Below, piece by piece: positions 8,524-17,216 of a stretch of 64,000 nt of DNA. Position 1 is the first letter of the stretch. Each line of letters starts with the position of its first letter. The notes under the pieces were generated by a model, which did no database searches, was not told where the DNA came from, and saw nothing but the letters and a program-made list of their open reading frames with translations. The position numbers and the translations under genes are program-made. This DNA is from Clavibacter sp. VKM Ac-2872 (lineage in GTDB: Bacteria; Actinomycetota; Actinomycetes; Actinomycetales; Microbacteriaceae): NCBI RefSeq assembly GCF_015351105.1, contig NZ_JADKRR010000005.1, forward strand, positions 15,243 through 79,242, given 5' to 3'.

Positions 8524-9087
8524 CTATGAAGTGACCACGACCTTAAGTCCTCGGACGTTGTTCACGGTCGAACGGTCGAAGGTGATCTCCGAGTTGTGGC
8601 CGAATGGGTCGGTCGTCGACGAGGCTCCGCTGTTGTTGATCGTGTAAGTCAGTTGGCCGCCCCAGTTATTGGAATCCATTGTGCCGCGCCATGGCCAGGA
8701 CCCGTTGTAAGTGCCAGCTCCAGAGAAGCCGAAGTTTGCATACGGAGTCTTCGCTGCGGACCAGCAGAGGGCACCCGACTCGCAGGGGTTGCTGATGCCA
8801 TCCAACTGTGCAGTCTTCGTGGTCTCAGTCACCGACTGGACCGTGTTCGTCGTGGGGTCGATCGTGATGACCTTCGGTGTTGCACTCTTTTCGAACGCCG
8901 TGAGCTGGTCCTCATTGGTGATCAGGGTCCTGGTCGAGACAGTGGTCTGGCCGATGGTGGTGACGTGGTGGCCGTCGCTCGCGGGGGCGGCGGAGGCCGC
9001 GATGGCCGGCGCCCCGAACGCCAGAGCAGCAGTGGCTACCCCGCTGACGATCGTGACGGCGGTGAGTCGCCGTGATGACTTGGACAT
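8524..9087 (-). CDS. Secreted two-part protein
   Basis: This 187-residue protein has a signal peptide (LTAVTIVSGVATAALAFGAP, cleavage near ASAA). An N-terminal module is shared with the 85-residue protein next door. A C-terminal part of about 80 residues has paired cysteines (NPCESGALCWS) and glycine/aromatic-rich strands (ANFGFSGAGTYNGSW, WGGQLTY). The second part loosely recalls small extracellular beta-proteins such as I36-type protease inhibitors or gamma-crystallin-like folds; this is weak. The start at 9087 was chosen to give an intact signal peptide. Confidence 0.7.
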   Translation of the reverse strand: MSKSSRRLTAVTIVSGVATAALAFGAPAIAASAAPASDGHHVTTIGQTTVSTRTLITNEDQLTAFEKSATPKVITIDPTTNTVQSVTETTKTAQLDGISNPCESGALCWSAAKTPYANFGFSGAGTYNGSWPWRGTMDSNNWGGQLTYTINNSGASSTTDPFGHNSEITFDRSTVNNVRGLKVVVTS

Positions 9088-9596
9088 TGCATCTCTTTCG
9101 ATCCCGGGGCGTGTACCCAGCTGCGCTCTGCAACCACTGCCCACGCGGTGATCTTGACCCTCCGGCGGGACGCGCCGAGCGTCCATTCCACCGCGCTGAC
9201 GCGCCGCCGTCGCGCTCGGCGACGGCTAGGGCGTAGGCGAACCACTCGGCACCGGCACCGACCAGGCGTGGGTACCAAGGCGGAATGTCTCGGCGACGCC
9301 GCGCCTGTTGACATCGAGGGGTGCGACCGGGAGCTCACGCAGCGTAAGGGTGCTCATGTGCCGAGGGCTGCGGGCGCGAGCGAGGTGGCCAGTTCGGCCT
9401 CGCGCGCGGCGGGCACATGACATAAGGTACATTATCGGCGAGGGAGTTAGCTCGAGTAGAGGGGTCCGAACGCGGTCGCCAGGACAGTGCCCGGGCGCCC
9501 GGATCCAGTTGCCAGCGGCGGACGTCGGTGTGGTGACCGTGAGCCGGTGAGGCGCGCGAGTTGTGGCCGCACGCCTCACCGGTCCTGGCCCGAGGG

Positions 9597-9731
9597 CTAC
9601 ACCCGGAGGGTGAAGTGCCGCCCGCAGTGCGTGCAGCGCTTCGGCCCTGCCACGAGTCGGCTGTAGGGGCCGAGGTTCCGGCGGCAGCCCGGGCACGTCA
9701 CGAAGAGTCCGGAGACGCGTCGCGCGCTCAC
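9597..9731 (-). CDS. 44-residue zinc-ribbon protein
   Basis: GTG start; the product contains CPGC and CTHC separated by about 20 residues, a compact zinc-ribbon pattern. Its start overlaps the stop of the preceding 41-codon gene (GTGA), so the pair is probably translated together. Small zinc ribbons usually bind nucleic acid or a partner protein; the specific role is unknown. Confidence 0.6.
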   Translation of the reverse strand: MSARRVSGLFVTCPGCRRNLGPYSRLVAGPKRCTHCGRHFTLRV

Positions 9732-9853
9732 GAGCGAGCTCCGTTGATCCGGAGGATGCTCTCGATGGCGAGGTGGGGAACCCCTGCCGTCCGGTTGCGG
9801 TGGGGTTCTCCTGAGGGGATCTGCCGGGTACTGCTGGTTGTCGTCATGGACAT
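9728..9853 (-). CDS. 41-residue small protein
   Basis: ATG at 9853 follows GAAAGGAAG. The product is polar, with a C-terminal VPHLAIESILRINGARS helix-like segment. It is coupled by a 4-base overlap to the zinc-ribbon gene. No family recognised. Confidence 0.5.
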   Translation of the reverse strand: MSMTTTSSTRQIPSGEPHRNRTAGVPHLAIESILRINGARS

Positions 9854-9920
9854 GGTGCTGCTTCCTTTCGCCCGGAGGCGATCAGGTAGCCGTGGGAGGT
9901 CGTGATGTCGCATACAGCGA

Positions 9921-9948
9921 GGAGGGCAGTGCTCTCGCACTGCCCTCC
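9921..9948. terminator. Terminator hairpin
   Basis: ggagggcagtg / cactgccctcc, an 11-bp perfect stem with a 6-base loop. It lies just downstream of the 42-residue gene that ends at 9956 on the minus strand. Confidence 0.75.
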
Positions 9949-9955
9949 CAGGGAG

Positions 9956-10084
9956 TTAGCCCTTGCCGAGTGTCGCCGCGGCGTTCGACTTGGCTGCCTT
10001 GCTCGACGAGTCGGACGCGAGGGTCCTTCCCGCACGGCTCAGCTGGGCGGTCGAGGGCTTGGACGAGCGCGAGGACTTAGCCAT
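9956..10084 (-). CDS. 42-residue basic Ser/Ala/Lys-rich protein
   Basis: ATG at 10084 follows GAAGGAG. The product (MAKSSRSSKPSTAQ..., ending ATLGKG) is rich in Ser, Ala and Lys. It looks like the very small basic proteins that recur in actinobacterial genomes. A strong hairpin terminator follows. Function unknown. Confidence 0.6.
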   Translation of the reverse strand: MAKSSRSSKPSTAQLSRAGRTLASDSSSKAAKSNAAATLGKG

Positions 10085-10882
10085 CACGGAACTCCTTCAC
10101 TGCTACTTCACGAAGCAGGCCCCGACTCCCCCTGTCCGGGGGACAAACGGAGTCATCGGGGAACTGGGTCCCCTAGAATCGAAGTTGTCCTACCAAGACA
10201 CTCCGGCCCCGACCTGCTGCATCTGCCTTCAACGGTGATGTCACTGTCGGGGCCTTCTGCGTTCATCACTGTACCGCTCGAAGCCGACATTTGCGCCTAT
10301 GCCGCCGCGGATCCCTACCTATCCCTAGTTGTTGACGGGCTAGCCCGTCAAATCGCCGCTACGGGCCTCCAGTGGCGTTTGAGCCGCATGCAAGCATGGA
10401 GTACCCCCGAACTTATCCACAGGTGGAGGCGGCGGTTTACCGCGCTACTCACCCCTGGCTGCATAGGGAGTCCGCGTGCGCGAGGGAATCGTGTGCACAG
10501 GATTGCCGCTTCTCTCCACACGAGCGTTTGGAAATCCGGCACTGGTGTGCTGTCCGCGCGCCGCGCGGCGCCGCGCCCCCGTTTTGGGGCATGTAACGGA
10601 TTGGTATCGTTGCACCCATCGGGTGCTCTTCCTCGACAACTCCATGCGTACGCATGACTTATATCTGTATATAAGGATATAACGGCTCGATCGACACAAG
10701 ATGTTGGGTATGCACACTCCCCAGCTGGTGCGTGACGGCTGCGGATCGCGGTGGGCCCCGAGAGCCACGGTCGAGCGTCTCGTTCCGCATCATGCCGGTG
10801 CCTGCAGTTAGCTGTGAGCGGTTCGAGAACGCAGGTAGGGTGCTCTCTTCGGGCGATGCCTGGAGTCTGGTGAGGAAGAACG
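10085..10882. other. Intergenic region with palindromes
   Basis: No convincing gene. It holds a 20-bp perfect palindrome at 10332-10351, an inverted repeat ggccccgac / gtcggggcc near 10206-10246, a GC-rich block near 10555-10580, and an AT-rich island near 10655-10682 (ttatatctgtatataaggatataa) with partial dyad symmetry. The AT island and palindrome suit an operator, promoter or origin element. Confidence 0.5.
10332..10351. promoter_or_regulatory. 20-bp perfect palindrome
   Basis: ttgacgggctagcccgtcaa reads the same on both strands and contains the rare CTAG core. It has no loop, so a dimeric DNA-binding protein site is more likely than a terminator. Confidence 0.5.
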
Positions 10883-11170
10883 ATGCCGCTCCTGCTGCAC
10901 GTGTACATCTACCGCGAAGGCCGCTACTGGATCGTCGTCATTCCCGCAGTGGGCGCGGTCACGCAAGCGCGATCGACACAGGAGATCCGCATCATGGCGC
11001 GGGACTGCGCGGCACTCGTTCTCGACGTTTCCCTCGAGCGAGTGCGGATCGGCGCCGTGCGGACGCTGGCTCAAGCGCAACTCGCCCTGATGGAGCAGGT
11101 CGCGCCCCTTGGCCCCGTCTCGCCGGGCGCGTGGCGCGTCCGACGGAAGGGATGGGACAGGAAGAGCTGA
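10883..11170 (+). CDS. HicB-like antitoxin-fold protein
   Basis: This 95-residue protein starts at ATG 10883 after GTGAGGAAGA. The core HVYIYREGRYWIVVIP, followed by VGAVTQARSTQEIRIMARD, matches the HicB-like fold (partial RNase H fold) found in HicB antitoxins and related stand-alone proteins. No HicA-type partner is seen next to it, and it lacks the C-terminal ribbon-helix-helix of full HicB. It may therefore be an orphan or act with an unlinked toxin. Confidence 0.6.
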   Translation: MPLLLHVYIYREGRYWIVVIPAVGAVTQARSTQEIRIMARDCAALVLDVSLERVRIGAVRTLAQAQLALMEQVAPLGPVSPGAWRVRRKGWDRKS

Positions 11171-11223
11171 GCGGGCGGTCCGGTCGTCGACCTCACCACT
11201 GGGGTCCTCGACTCTGCCTGCGA

Positions 11224-11408
11224 CTACTCGTCGAGACGCGGGCGGACGAGAGCGACGGCCGTGGCGGCCGTGAGGCTGTCCGTGCCGGTGGCGTCCATGA
11301 GCATGGCTCGGCTTCCGCGCGGGCGGCGTGGCCGCGCCTCTGGGTACCCGGGATTAGCGCGAGCTCACCGCGCTCGGCGCGCTCGGCGAGCTCGTCGTAG
11401 TTGGTCAT
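11224..11408 (-). pseudogene. Small plasmid protein split by a 1-base shift
   Basis: ATG at 11408 follows CAAGGAGGAGAAC. The frame reads MTNYDELAERAERGELALIP, then loses sense near 11308. The next frame reads a coherent C-terminus with MDATGTDSLTAATAVALVRPRLDE to a TAG at 11224-11226. One restored base would give a 61-residue protein rich in charged helices, a type common on actinobacterial plasmids. Function unknown. Confidence 0.55.
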
Positions 11409-11456
11409 GCCCGTTCTCCTCCTTGAGTAGGTGCTGCCGTCGTCAGGTGGTGGTCA

Positions 11457-11888
11457 TCAGCGCTCGGTCTTCGGGGGCTCCGGCTCGGCGGTGAGGATCC
11501 TCTCCCCGGATCGTCGCGCTCTCCTGAGTAGGTCCGCGAAGAACCTCAGGACCTCGTCACCGGGCATCAGCGCGAAGATCATGCCGACTTCCCACTCGGC
11601 GGCCGTCTCCTGCCGTGCCCTGTCCAGATCCACGGCGGCGATGCCAGCGTCGCGGATAACTGCTTGTGCGGCGCCATCTATGCGGGCTGCGCATGTCTCA
11701 TTGTCCTCGGTTTCGCCCACTCCCGGGAGGCGAACCAGCCGGGCAAGGCCCTCGAGGATGAGTACCGCGTCGATGGAGGTCTGGTCGTCAAGGGTCATGC
11801 GGTCAGCGTCGCATCGCGCCAGGATGTGGCGAGCGGCAGACGCACACGGCCCCTGTCCGGAGCAGGATTCGGCGAGGCGGGGCCGCAT
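11457..11888 (-). CDS. Uncharacterised helical protein
   Basis: Up to 143 residues, predicted to be mainly helical. An alternative start at 11798 (MTLDDQTSIDAVLILEGLAR) would give 113 residues. Neither has a clear ribosome site. It is divergent from the 164-residue gene at 11906, so a shared promoter region lies between them. No recognised domain. Confidence 0.45.
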   Translation of the reverse strand: MRPRLAESCSGQGPCASAARHILARCDADRMTLDDQTSIDAVLILEGLARLVRLPGVGETEDNETCAARIDGAAQAVIRDAGIAAVDLDRARQETAAEWEVGMIFALMPGDEVLRFFADLLRRARRSGERILTAEPEPPKTER

Positions 11889-11905
11889 GTAGGAGGAGGT
11901 GGGGT

Positions 11906-12400
11906 GTGGCGTTCCAGGGGGAGATCCTGTCCGTGACGGAGATGATCCGGCTCGCGGAGCTGGCGCCGCCGGCGCCGCGGAGCTCCGCGGGGGTGCTACA
12001 CACCGCGGCGGGCGCTGCCCGCGACGCCGCTGAGCTCGTCGACGCCGGCGAGCCGTCGACGGCCGGCTGGCGGTTCGGAGTTCTCCAGACTCTCGACGAC
12101 TACACGTCCACTTGCCGGCGCGGCGGCACGGAGCTGGGCGCGCAGGTGTTCACCGAACCACCGGCCCCGACAGGATCCCTCGAGCTCGACGCGGCGTTCG
12201 CCGCGCTGGCGGACTACCTCGCGGAGCGGGACGGCTGGGCAGCCCCAACTTGGATCCACGATGCGTGGCGGACCGTGAAGCCCGGCCAGTGGTGGGCGTC
12301 GACGCCCAACATCTACCGCGAGACCGCGCTCGAGGAGAGCCCCCGAGCGTTCCGCGAACGCGGCATCTTGATCACGCTCAGCGGCCTGGCTCGGGCATGA
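11906..12400 (+). CDS. Uncharacterised protein upstream of VbhA/Fic
   Basis: GTG at 11906 follows TAGGAGGAGGT. This 164-residue protein is soluble, with an N-terminal helical half and a C-terminal WTPNIYRE-like, ESPRAFRERGILITLSGLAR tail. The tail has the look of conserved actinobacterial accessory proteins of unknown function. It precedes the VbhA-type antitoxin by about 120 bases on the same strand. Confidence 0.6.
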   Translation: MAFQGEILSVTEMIRLAELAPPAPRSSAGVLHTAAGAARDAAELVDAGEPSTAGWRFGVLQTLDDYTSTCRRGGTELGAQVFTEPPAPTGSLELDAAFAALADYLAERDGWAAPTWIHDAWRTVKPGQWWASTPNIYRETALEESPRAFRERGILITLSGLARA

Positions 12401-12518
12401 CCACGTCGTGATCGGCGTGGCCCGTCCGGCCCCTCGTAACCGGTCCCTCACGGGGTCACGATTCCCAGGCGGACAACGCTCACAACCCGTATAATTTCAG
12501 GTGAGCAGGGGGGTTCCC

Positions 12519-12728
12519 ATGAGCACCAAGATCACGCAGCGCAGTGCGCCGACGGTCGACGTCGAGCAGGGCATGGCGCTGGTCGAGAAGGCGCAGCAGC
12601 TCGCCGGTCACTTCCCGAACGCCGAGGCGCTCGGCCGTGCCCGTCGCGTCCTCGAGGGGACGATGACCGAGGACGAGGCTCGCGCGGAGGTCGCAGCGAA
12701 GTACGGGTTCCCTCTCCGCCAGCGCTGA
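12519..12728 (+). CDS. VbhA-type antitoxin of a Fic module
   Basis: This 69-residue protein starts at ATG 12519 with a G6 run 5 bases upstream. The segment VEKAQQLAGHFPNAEALGRARRVLEGTMTEDEARAEVAAKYG matches the VbhA antitoxin helix pattern, where an S/T-x-x-x-E/G helix blocks the Fic ATP site. It directly precedes a Fic-domain gene (12754), as in vbhA/vbhT. A decayed copy with the same leader sequence lies at 17217. Confidence 0.7.
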   Translation: MSTKITQRSAPTVDVEQGMALVEKAQQLAGHFPNAEALGRARRVLEGTMTEDEARAEVAAKYGFPLRQR

Positions 12729-12753
12729 GCGCCGGCGTCGCCCTGACGATCGC

Positions 12754-13552
12754 ATGAGCGTCGACGACAAGTACACGTACCCGGGCAGCGTCGGCGTCCT
12801 CATCAATGAGGCGGGCATCCGCGACCACGTACAGCTCGACGAGGCCATGAACGACGTCGCGTTGTTCGTGCTCGCGAGGATCTACACCGAGCCGGCGCCG
12901 GAGAGCCTGGACCTCGAGTACCTCCGGGGGATCCACGTGCGCATGTTCGGGGATCTCCTCCCGGGGATCGCCGGCCGGATCCGCGACGTCGACGTCCAGG
13001 CGACGGGACCGGGATCCCGTACTGCAGGCCCGACTTCATCGAGGACTACCTCACCGGCCTCGACGCGGACACGTTCACCGAGCGGCTGGCTGATCGGTGG
13101 GGTGAGCTCTCCGCGATCCATCCCTGGCGCGACGGCAATACCCGCAGCCAGTCCATGTTCGTGGCCGCGCTCGCGCAGCGGGCTGGCCACCCGATCGACT
13201 GGGTGAGCATCGACGTCGACGAGCTCCGCCACCACCGCCTGCAGGCGATCACCGGCCCCGACCGCCCCTCGCTGGCTACCTCCGAGCTCACCTGATCGAC
13301 ACCGCGCCGACTAGGGTCCCCGAGGGCTTGGCGCCCCTCGGCGCTGCGCGCGCCGCCGGCCGCGAGCAGGGGGCGGCGCGCGACGCAGGCGAGGCGCCGG
13401 CCTATAGCCGTCGCGAGCTCGCCGAGCGCGAGATGCTTCGCGCGGCGGGCATCGACCCGAACGAGCGCAGCACACCGCACCGCGAGTCGTCGTCGATCCA
13501 GGGACCGCACGAGCCTCACCGTTCTCGCGGGGACGAGTCCCTCGAGAGATAG
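12754..13552 (+). pseudogene. Fic-domain toxin, frameshifted
   Basis: Fic proteins AMPylate targets. The frame opens MSVDDKYTYPGSVGVLIN and covers the flap region and IHVRMFGDLLPGIAGRIRD. A one-base loss near 13007 shifts it. The next frame reads IPYCRPDFIEDYL and then the Fic motif HPWRDGNTRSQS (13119-13154), ending at TGA 13293. The motif differs from the canonical H-P-F-x-D/E-G-N-G-R-x-x-R: T replaces G and the last Arg is S. A third frame (13296-13552, REQGAARDAGEAPAYSRREL) may be the displaced C-terminal tail. The toxin is probably inactive while its antitoxin is intact. Confidence 0.7.
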
Positions 13553-13715
13553 CCGACGCTCAACGACAGCGAGTCGTCGTCGTCAACCCCTGGTTGCACG
13601 GTGAGGAGGCATGGATGTGTGCCAAACCAACGCGAACTGCCGGCTGCTGGACGCCGCGCCGGCGCCGAGGAACCGCTCGATGCCTCGGCTCACCATGGCG
13701 CTATGGTCGTGGGCC

Positions 13716-14375
13716 ATGGGATCTGCTGATCGTCGACGAGCCGCACGAGACAACGCCGCACAGCGCCGGGCGTACCTGGCTGCCGCGCAGATCACATACT
13801 GGCACGGCGGCTACCCCGGGCTCTCGGTCGGACAGGTTCTTCGCCCGCCCAAGGACATCCCGGGCGCGGCCGAGTACCTCCGTGAGCAGATCGCCTCCAT
13901 GCAAGGGACGTCCTACGGTGAGCACCCCGGCGAGTTCGACCGCGTCTACATCACCATCGACCGGCAGCTCGCTCGCGCCTTCGCTCACAAGATGCGCAAC
14001 CAGCTCGGAGAGTCCGTCGGCGCGCTGTACCGGGTGCAGCCGGTCGGCGCTCTAGAGCCGGATCCTGACTACGAGGACGTCGTCCCCGGGCTCTCCTCAA
14101 GCTGCCCTGTAGCCAGGCTCGAGGAGGACCCCGTCGTGATGACCCTCCTGGAGGAGCGCGCCGCGGCCGGCAAGTACCAGACATGGAAGACCGGTGGTCC
14201 GATGTACGACGCCGACGGCTGGATCCTCCCCAACGACGGGCTACGCGCATTCGGCCTCACCGAGGCCGACACCCGAGCACTTTGGGCCCCATGGACCCCC
14301 TGGCAGGAGTTCATCGTCGAGGACGAGCGCGTGAGTCGTTACCTGGCCGAGAAGCGCCAGCGCGCCACCTCGTAG
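13716..14375 (+). CDS. Arr-like ADP-ribosyltransferase candidate
   Basis: 219 residues from ATG 13716 (254 from an earlier start at 13611). The order YWHGGYPGLSVGQVLRPP, then DRVYITIDRQLARAFAHK, then ALYRVQPVGALEPDPDYED, and finally a V-x-x-L-x-E strand matches the layout of rifampin ADP-ribosyltransferase (Arr) folds, with H/G near the start, YVYxTxD...A and Y-x-V-x-P-x-G-x-L-x-P-D-x-D. It is longer than Arr (about 140 residues), with an added C-terminal part rich in Trp. NAD-dependent modification of a small molecule or protein is inferred only from this pattern. Confidence 0.45.
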   Translation: MGSADRRRAARDNAAQRRAYLAAAQITYWHGGYPGLSVGQVLRPPKDIPGAAEYLREQIASMQGTSYGEHPGEFDRVYITIDRQLARAFAHKMRNQLGESVGALYRVQPVGALEPDPDYEDVVPGLSSSCPVARLEEDPVVMTLLEERAAAGKYQTWKTGGPMYDADGWILPNDGLRAFGLTEADTRALWAPWTPWQEFIVEDERVSRYLAEKRQRATS

Positions 14376-14544
14376 AGCAGAGCCAGCCGCGAGCTCCAAC
14401 CCGTCGACGTCGTCGGCGGTGATTCCCGGCGCGGCTCCCCCGGGAGGCCTTCCAGGGCTGCATCAGCCGGCACCGGCTCGCCGGATCCTTGACCTGAGCG
14501 GAGCCGCTGCGCGGCGCCGTTCACCTCAGCGGGGGCGGCGCCCC

Positions 14545-14880
14545 CTAGTCGGCGAACGGCGTCCAGTGCGGCAGCTCGGAGAGCCGCAGAGTGCTCGCGC
14601 CGTATCGCGCCGTGGTGCGGACCACGACCATCACACTGCCGCCCTCCTCGCCCGCCGAGACGGAATGCTCGACATTGGTGACCACCGACTGATCGACCAG
14701 GCCGAGACGCAACACGTCAAAGACGGCACGAAACGACTCGTGATGGAGAGCCACTACCTCCCCCATGCGTGGGAGCGCCTCCGACTTCAAATGCCATAGC
14801 ATTGCCCAGCCGATGGTATTATCCGGCTCCGTTGAACTGATGCTCTTGACGACATGCAGGCGTAGATTCCAGGTAATCAT
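14545..14880 (-). CDS. Uncharacterised 111-residue protein
   Basis: Starts MITWNLRLHVVKS and reads coherently to 14545; no family recognised. No clear ribosome site. The frame continues further upstream through the repeat region, but codons there look non-coding, so the ATG at 14880 is preferred. Confidence 0.45.
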   Translation of the reverse strand: MITWNLRLHVVKSISSTEPDNTIGWAMLWHLKSEALPRMGEVVALHHESFRAVFDVLRLGLVDQSVVTNVEHSVSAGEEGGSVMVVVRTTARYGASTLRLSELPHWTPFAD

Positions 14881-14928
14881 CGTCACAGTGTGTCGGACCC
14901 TGCGCTGCTGCGGGGTGCGTGACGACAG

Positions 14929-15052
14929 CCTGAGCGGAGCCGCTGCGCGGCACCGTTCACCTGATCGGTGCCGCTGCTCGGAGGTGTTGGTCTGAGCTGT
15001 GCCGCTCCGCGGCGCCCTCTGCCTGATCTGAGCCGCTGCGCGGCGCTGTGTG
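14929..15052. repeat. Four tandem 31-bp repeats upstream of parB
   Basis: Units start at 14929, 14960, 14991 and 15022, exactly 31 bases apart. Each has the form c/tctgaKc.g.gccgctgcgcggc..., with a gccgc-tgc-gcggc dyad at the centre. A further single unit lies at 14493-14523 and matches the first unit almost completely. The array sits about 250 bases before the broken ParB gene, so an iteron or centromere role is plausible. Confidence 0.8.
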
Positions 15053-15075
15053 GGCCCTGGCGGGCCCGTCTTTTT
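15052..15075 (+). terminator. GGGCCC hairpin with T tract
   Basis: gggccc-tggc-gggccc followed by gtcttttt, directly after the 31-bp repeats. It is a compact intrinsic terminator on the plus strand. Confidence 0.65.
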
Positions 15076-15284
15076 GCCGTGAAGCCTTCGGCGGCTCGGT
15101 CGCTGCGCTCCCTCGTAGCCACCTGCGGGCTCCGCGCAAGCGGCTGCGCCGCCGGCTCCTCCGAGATTTTCGGGACGCGGTCGCAAGCTCCCTTATTTCG
15201 CCCCGAAATTTTCTCCCCCACCGCCCTTCGGGTTGCACTACGCCCTCCGGTCGCTAAGGCGTAAAAACGCCTTCACGGCAAAAA
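15071..15284. repeat. 14-bp perfect inverted repeat flanking 186 bp
   Basis: tttttgccgtgaag (15071-15084) and cttcacggcaaaaa (15271-15284) are exact reverse complements. The enclosed segment is gene-free, with many tcggtcgctgcgctccctcg-like GC-rich dyads, and ends just before the ParB ribosome site. It could be part of a partition site, origin or former element. Confidence 0.65.
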
Positions 15285-15306
15285 ACGAGTGGAAGAGAGA
15301 ACACAC

Positions 15307-16387
15307 GTGACGATTACCGAGAACACCACCAGCACCAACGGGGTCACCGAGTACCTGGACCCGAACACGCTCATCATCGAGGAGAACGTGCGCCCCAGCG
15401 CGGACCTCACCCGTGAGTTCGTGCGAAGCATCACGGCGAACGGTGTCCTGACGCCCGTCCTCGCCCGCAGAGACGTCGAGGGCCGCGTGCTCGTCCGCGC
15501 CGGACAGCGCCGCACCCTCGCCGCACGCGAGGTCGGCCTGACCACGATCCCCGTGCACATCATCGAGGGCGACGACGCCACCGCCGAGCGGATCGTGCAG
15601 CAGCTCGTGGAGAACGACCAGCGCAGCGCGCTCACGGACGTAGAGCGCACGGTCGCGTTCAAGCAGCTCTCCTTGGAGGGCATGAGCATGGCCACGATCT
15701 CCAAGCGCACCGGTACCGGACCGCGAGTGGTCAAGAAGACGCTGAGGGTCGCGAACACGCCTTCCCCGGCCGCGGCGCTCACCGACCACCAGCTCACCTT
15801 GGATCAGGCCGCCGCGCTCGTCGAGTTCGACGAGTACCCGGAGATCCAGGCTCGCCTCATCGAGACGGCGCGCACGCGCCCGGCGCAGTTCGATCACGAG
15901 CTGCGGTTCTCACAGCAGGAGCGGGCACGGAAGCAGGCCGTGCAGGCGGCGATCAGCGACCACGAGAGCCGCGGCTACGTGATCGTGGATCCCCAGAACC
16001 CCGAGCACGCGGACTTCGTGCCGGTGCGTGATCTCGTGACGGTCGAAGGCGGCGACGCGCTCCTGACTTCGGAGAAGATGGACGCTCGACGGCCGCGGGG
16101 TGCGCGTGGTCGCCTACCTTCGCGAGCCGGTGGCGGTGTACTACCTCCGCGACCCCGAGGCCGTCGGCTACCGCCGAGACGAGACCACCGGAACGCCCAC
16201 GAGCCCAGCCACGGGCGCGGGCTCCCAGTCGGAGGAGCAGAAGGCCGAACGCCGACGGGTCATCGCCAACAACAAGGCATGGGCCGCTGCCGAGAGCGTG
16301 CGGCGCGAATTCGTCGCCGCGCTCGTCACCCGAAAGGCGCTCCCGAAGGACACCGGTCATCGCGGCCGGGCTCACGACCCAGAGTGA
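15307..16387 (+). pseudogene. ParB-family partition protein, frameshifted
   Basis: Starts at GTG 15307 after GGAAGAGAG. The ParB/Spo0J nuclease-like core is clear: LDPNTLIIEENVRPS, then GVLTPVLARR, RVLVRAGQRRTLAARE and QQLVENDQRSALTD, followed by a helix-turn-helix (MSMATISKRTGTGPRVVKKTL). About residue 258 (nt 16082) an extra base shifts the frame. The tail reads on as GRGVRVVAYLREPVAVYYLRD to 16387. A further shift near 16352 would extend it with TPVIAAGLTTQSE. No ParA gene is adjacent; the intact ParA is at 43159. Confidence 0.8.
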
Positions 16388-16439
16388 GCGGAATGGGGGC
16401 GCGGTCGCCCCTACTCGAGCTGATGGCCTGATCTGCGTA

Positions 16440-17056
16440 TGCCCGATAGCCGATCCCACGGGTCGCGCCTCGACGCGATGCCGGAGGCGGAGCTCGTGGC
16501 CGAATTGTCTCTTGATCCGGTCGACCTCGGAACGCTCGGTGGCTCGTCTGCCGGCCCCGTGGCGACGCGCTGCCACGTCGCTGTAGAAGTACAGCTGGTC
16601 GGGTGCGGTGACGAGGCGTACCCCGCGTATCATTTGCGGGTTCGCGAGGTCGGCGACCGTGGTGATGAGGAAGTCGCGTGCGCGGTGTCAGTCGATCGTC
16701 GCGGGCGTGTTCGCGGGGATGGCGGAGCCGTACAAGCCGATCGCGTCTTGAGGCAGCGCGGCCATTTCGTTCTGCAGGGGCGGCTTCCGGCGCCGTGCTG
16801 TCGCCGGTTCGGGACGACGGCGAGCGTGTGGATCGATAACCAGCCCAAGTTGTGGGGGCGCTCATCGGTGGAGCTGAATCCGTTGCTGCGTCCGATGGCT
16901 ACGTGCCCGCCGATCATGGCCACGCAGGTGAGGACGCGGTCGTCAGGGGTCTGTAAGGGCTGCCGTCCAGCCGAAGATCGTTCCTGCGATCTGCTGCGTC
17001 TGCCGGGTGAGCTCCTGCTCGTCATCCCGTACTGCTGGCCGGATGTTGATCGTCAC
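16440..17056 (-). pseudogene. Multiply frameshifted gene remnant
   Basis: Starting at GTG 17056, coherent protein pieces occur in successive frames: RPAVRDDEQELTRQTQQIAG, then DDRVLTCVAMIGGHVAIG, then EMAALPQDAIGLYGSAIPAN, then RGVRLVTAPDQLYFYSDVAA. At least three shifts are needed to join them. The family is not recognised. The decay matches that of the neighbouring ParB and antitoxin copies. Confidence 0.5.
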
Positions 17057-17216
17057 GGTGCCCGCCCTCTCGTGCTCGGTCTGGTGATCCACGCACGCCA
17101 ACCAGCAACGGTCGCAGGGGCCGGACTCCGGCCACAGACCCAGTGAGCGATCCCCCGCTTCTCACGCGCAAGGGCCGAGGTGTCACATGATCGCCGGTGA
17201 GCAGGGGGACGATCCC

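Noticed and set aside
14929-15052. Possible CRISPR array
   Set aside because: Period is 31 bases with no separate unique spacers; units are contiguous and dyad-containing, so they are tandem repeats and not a CRISPR.
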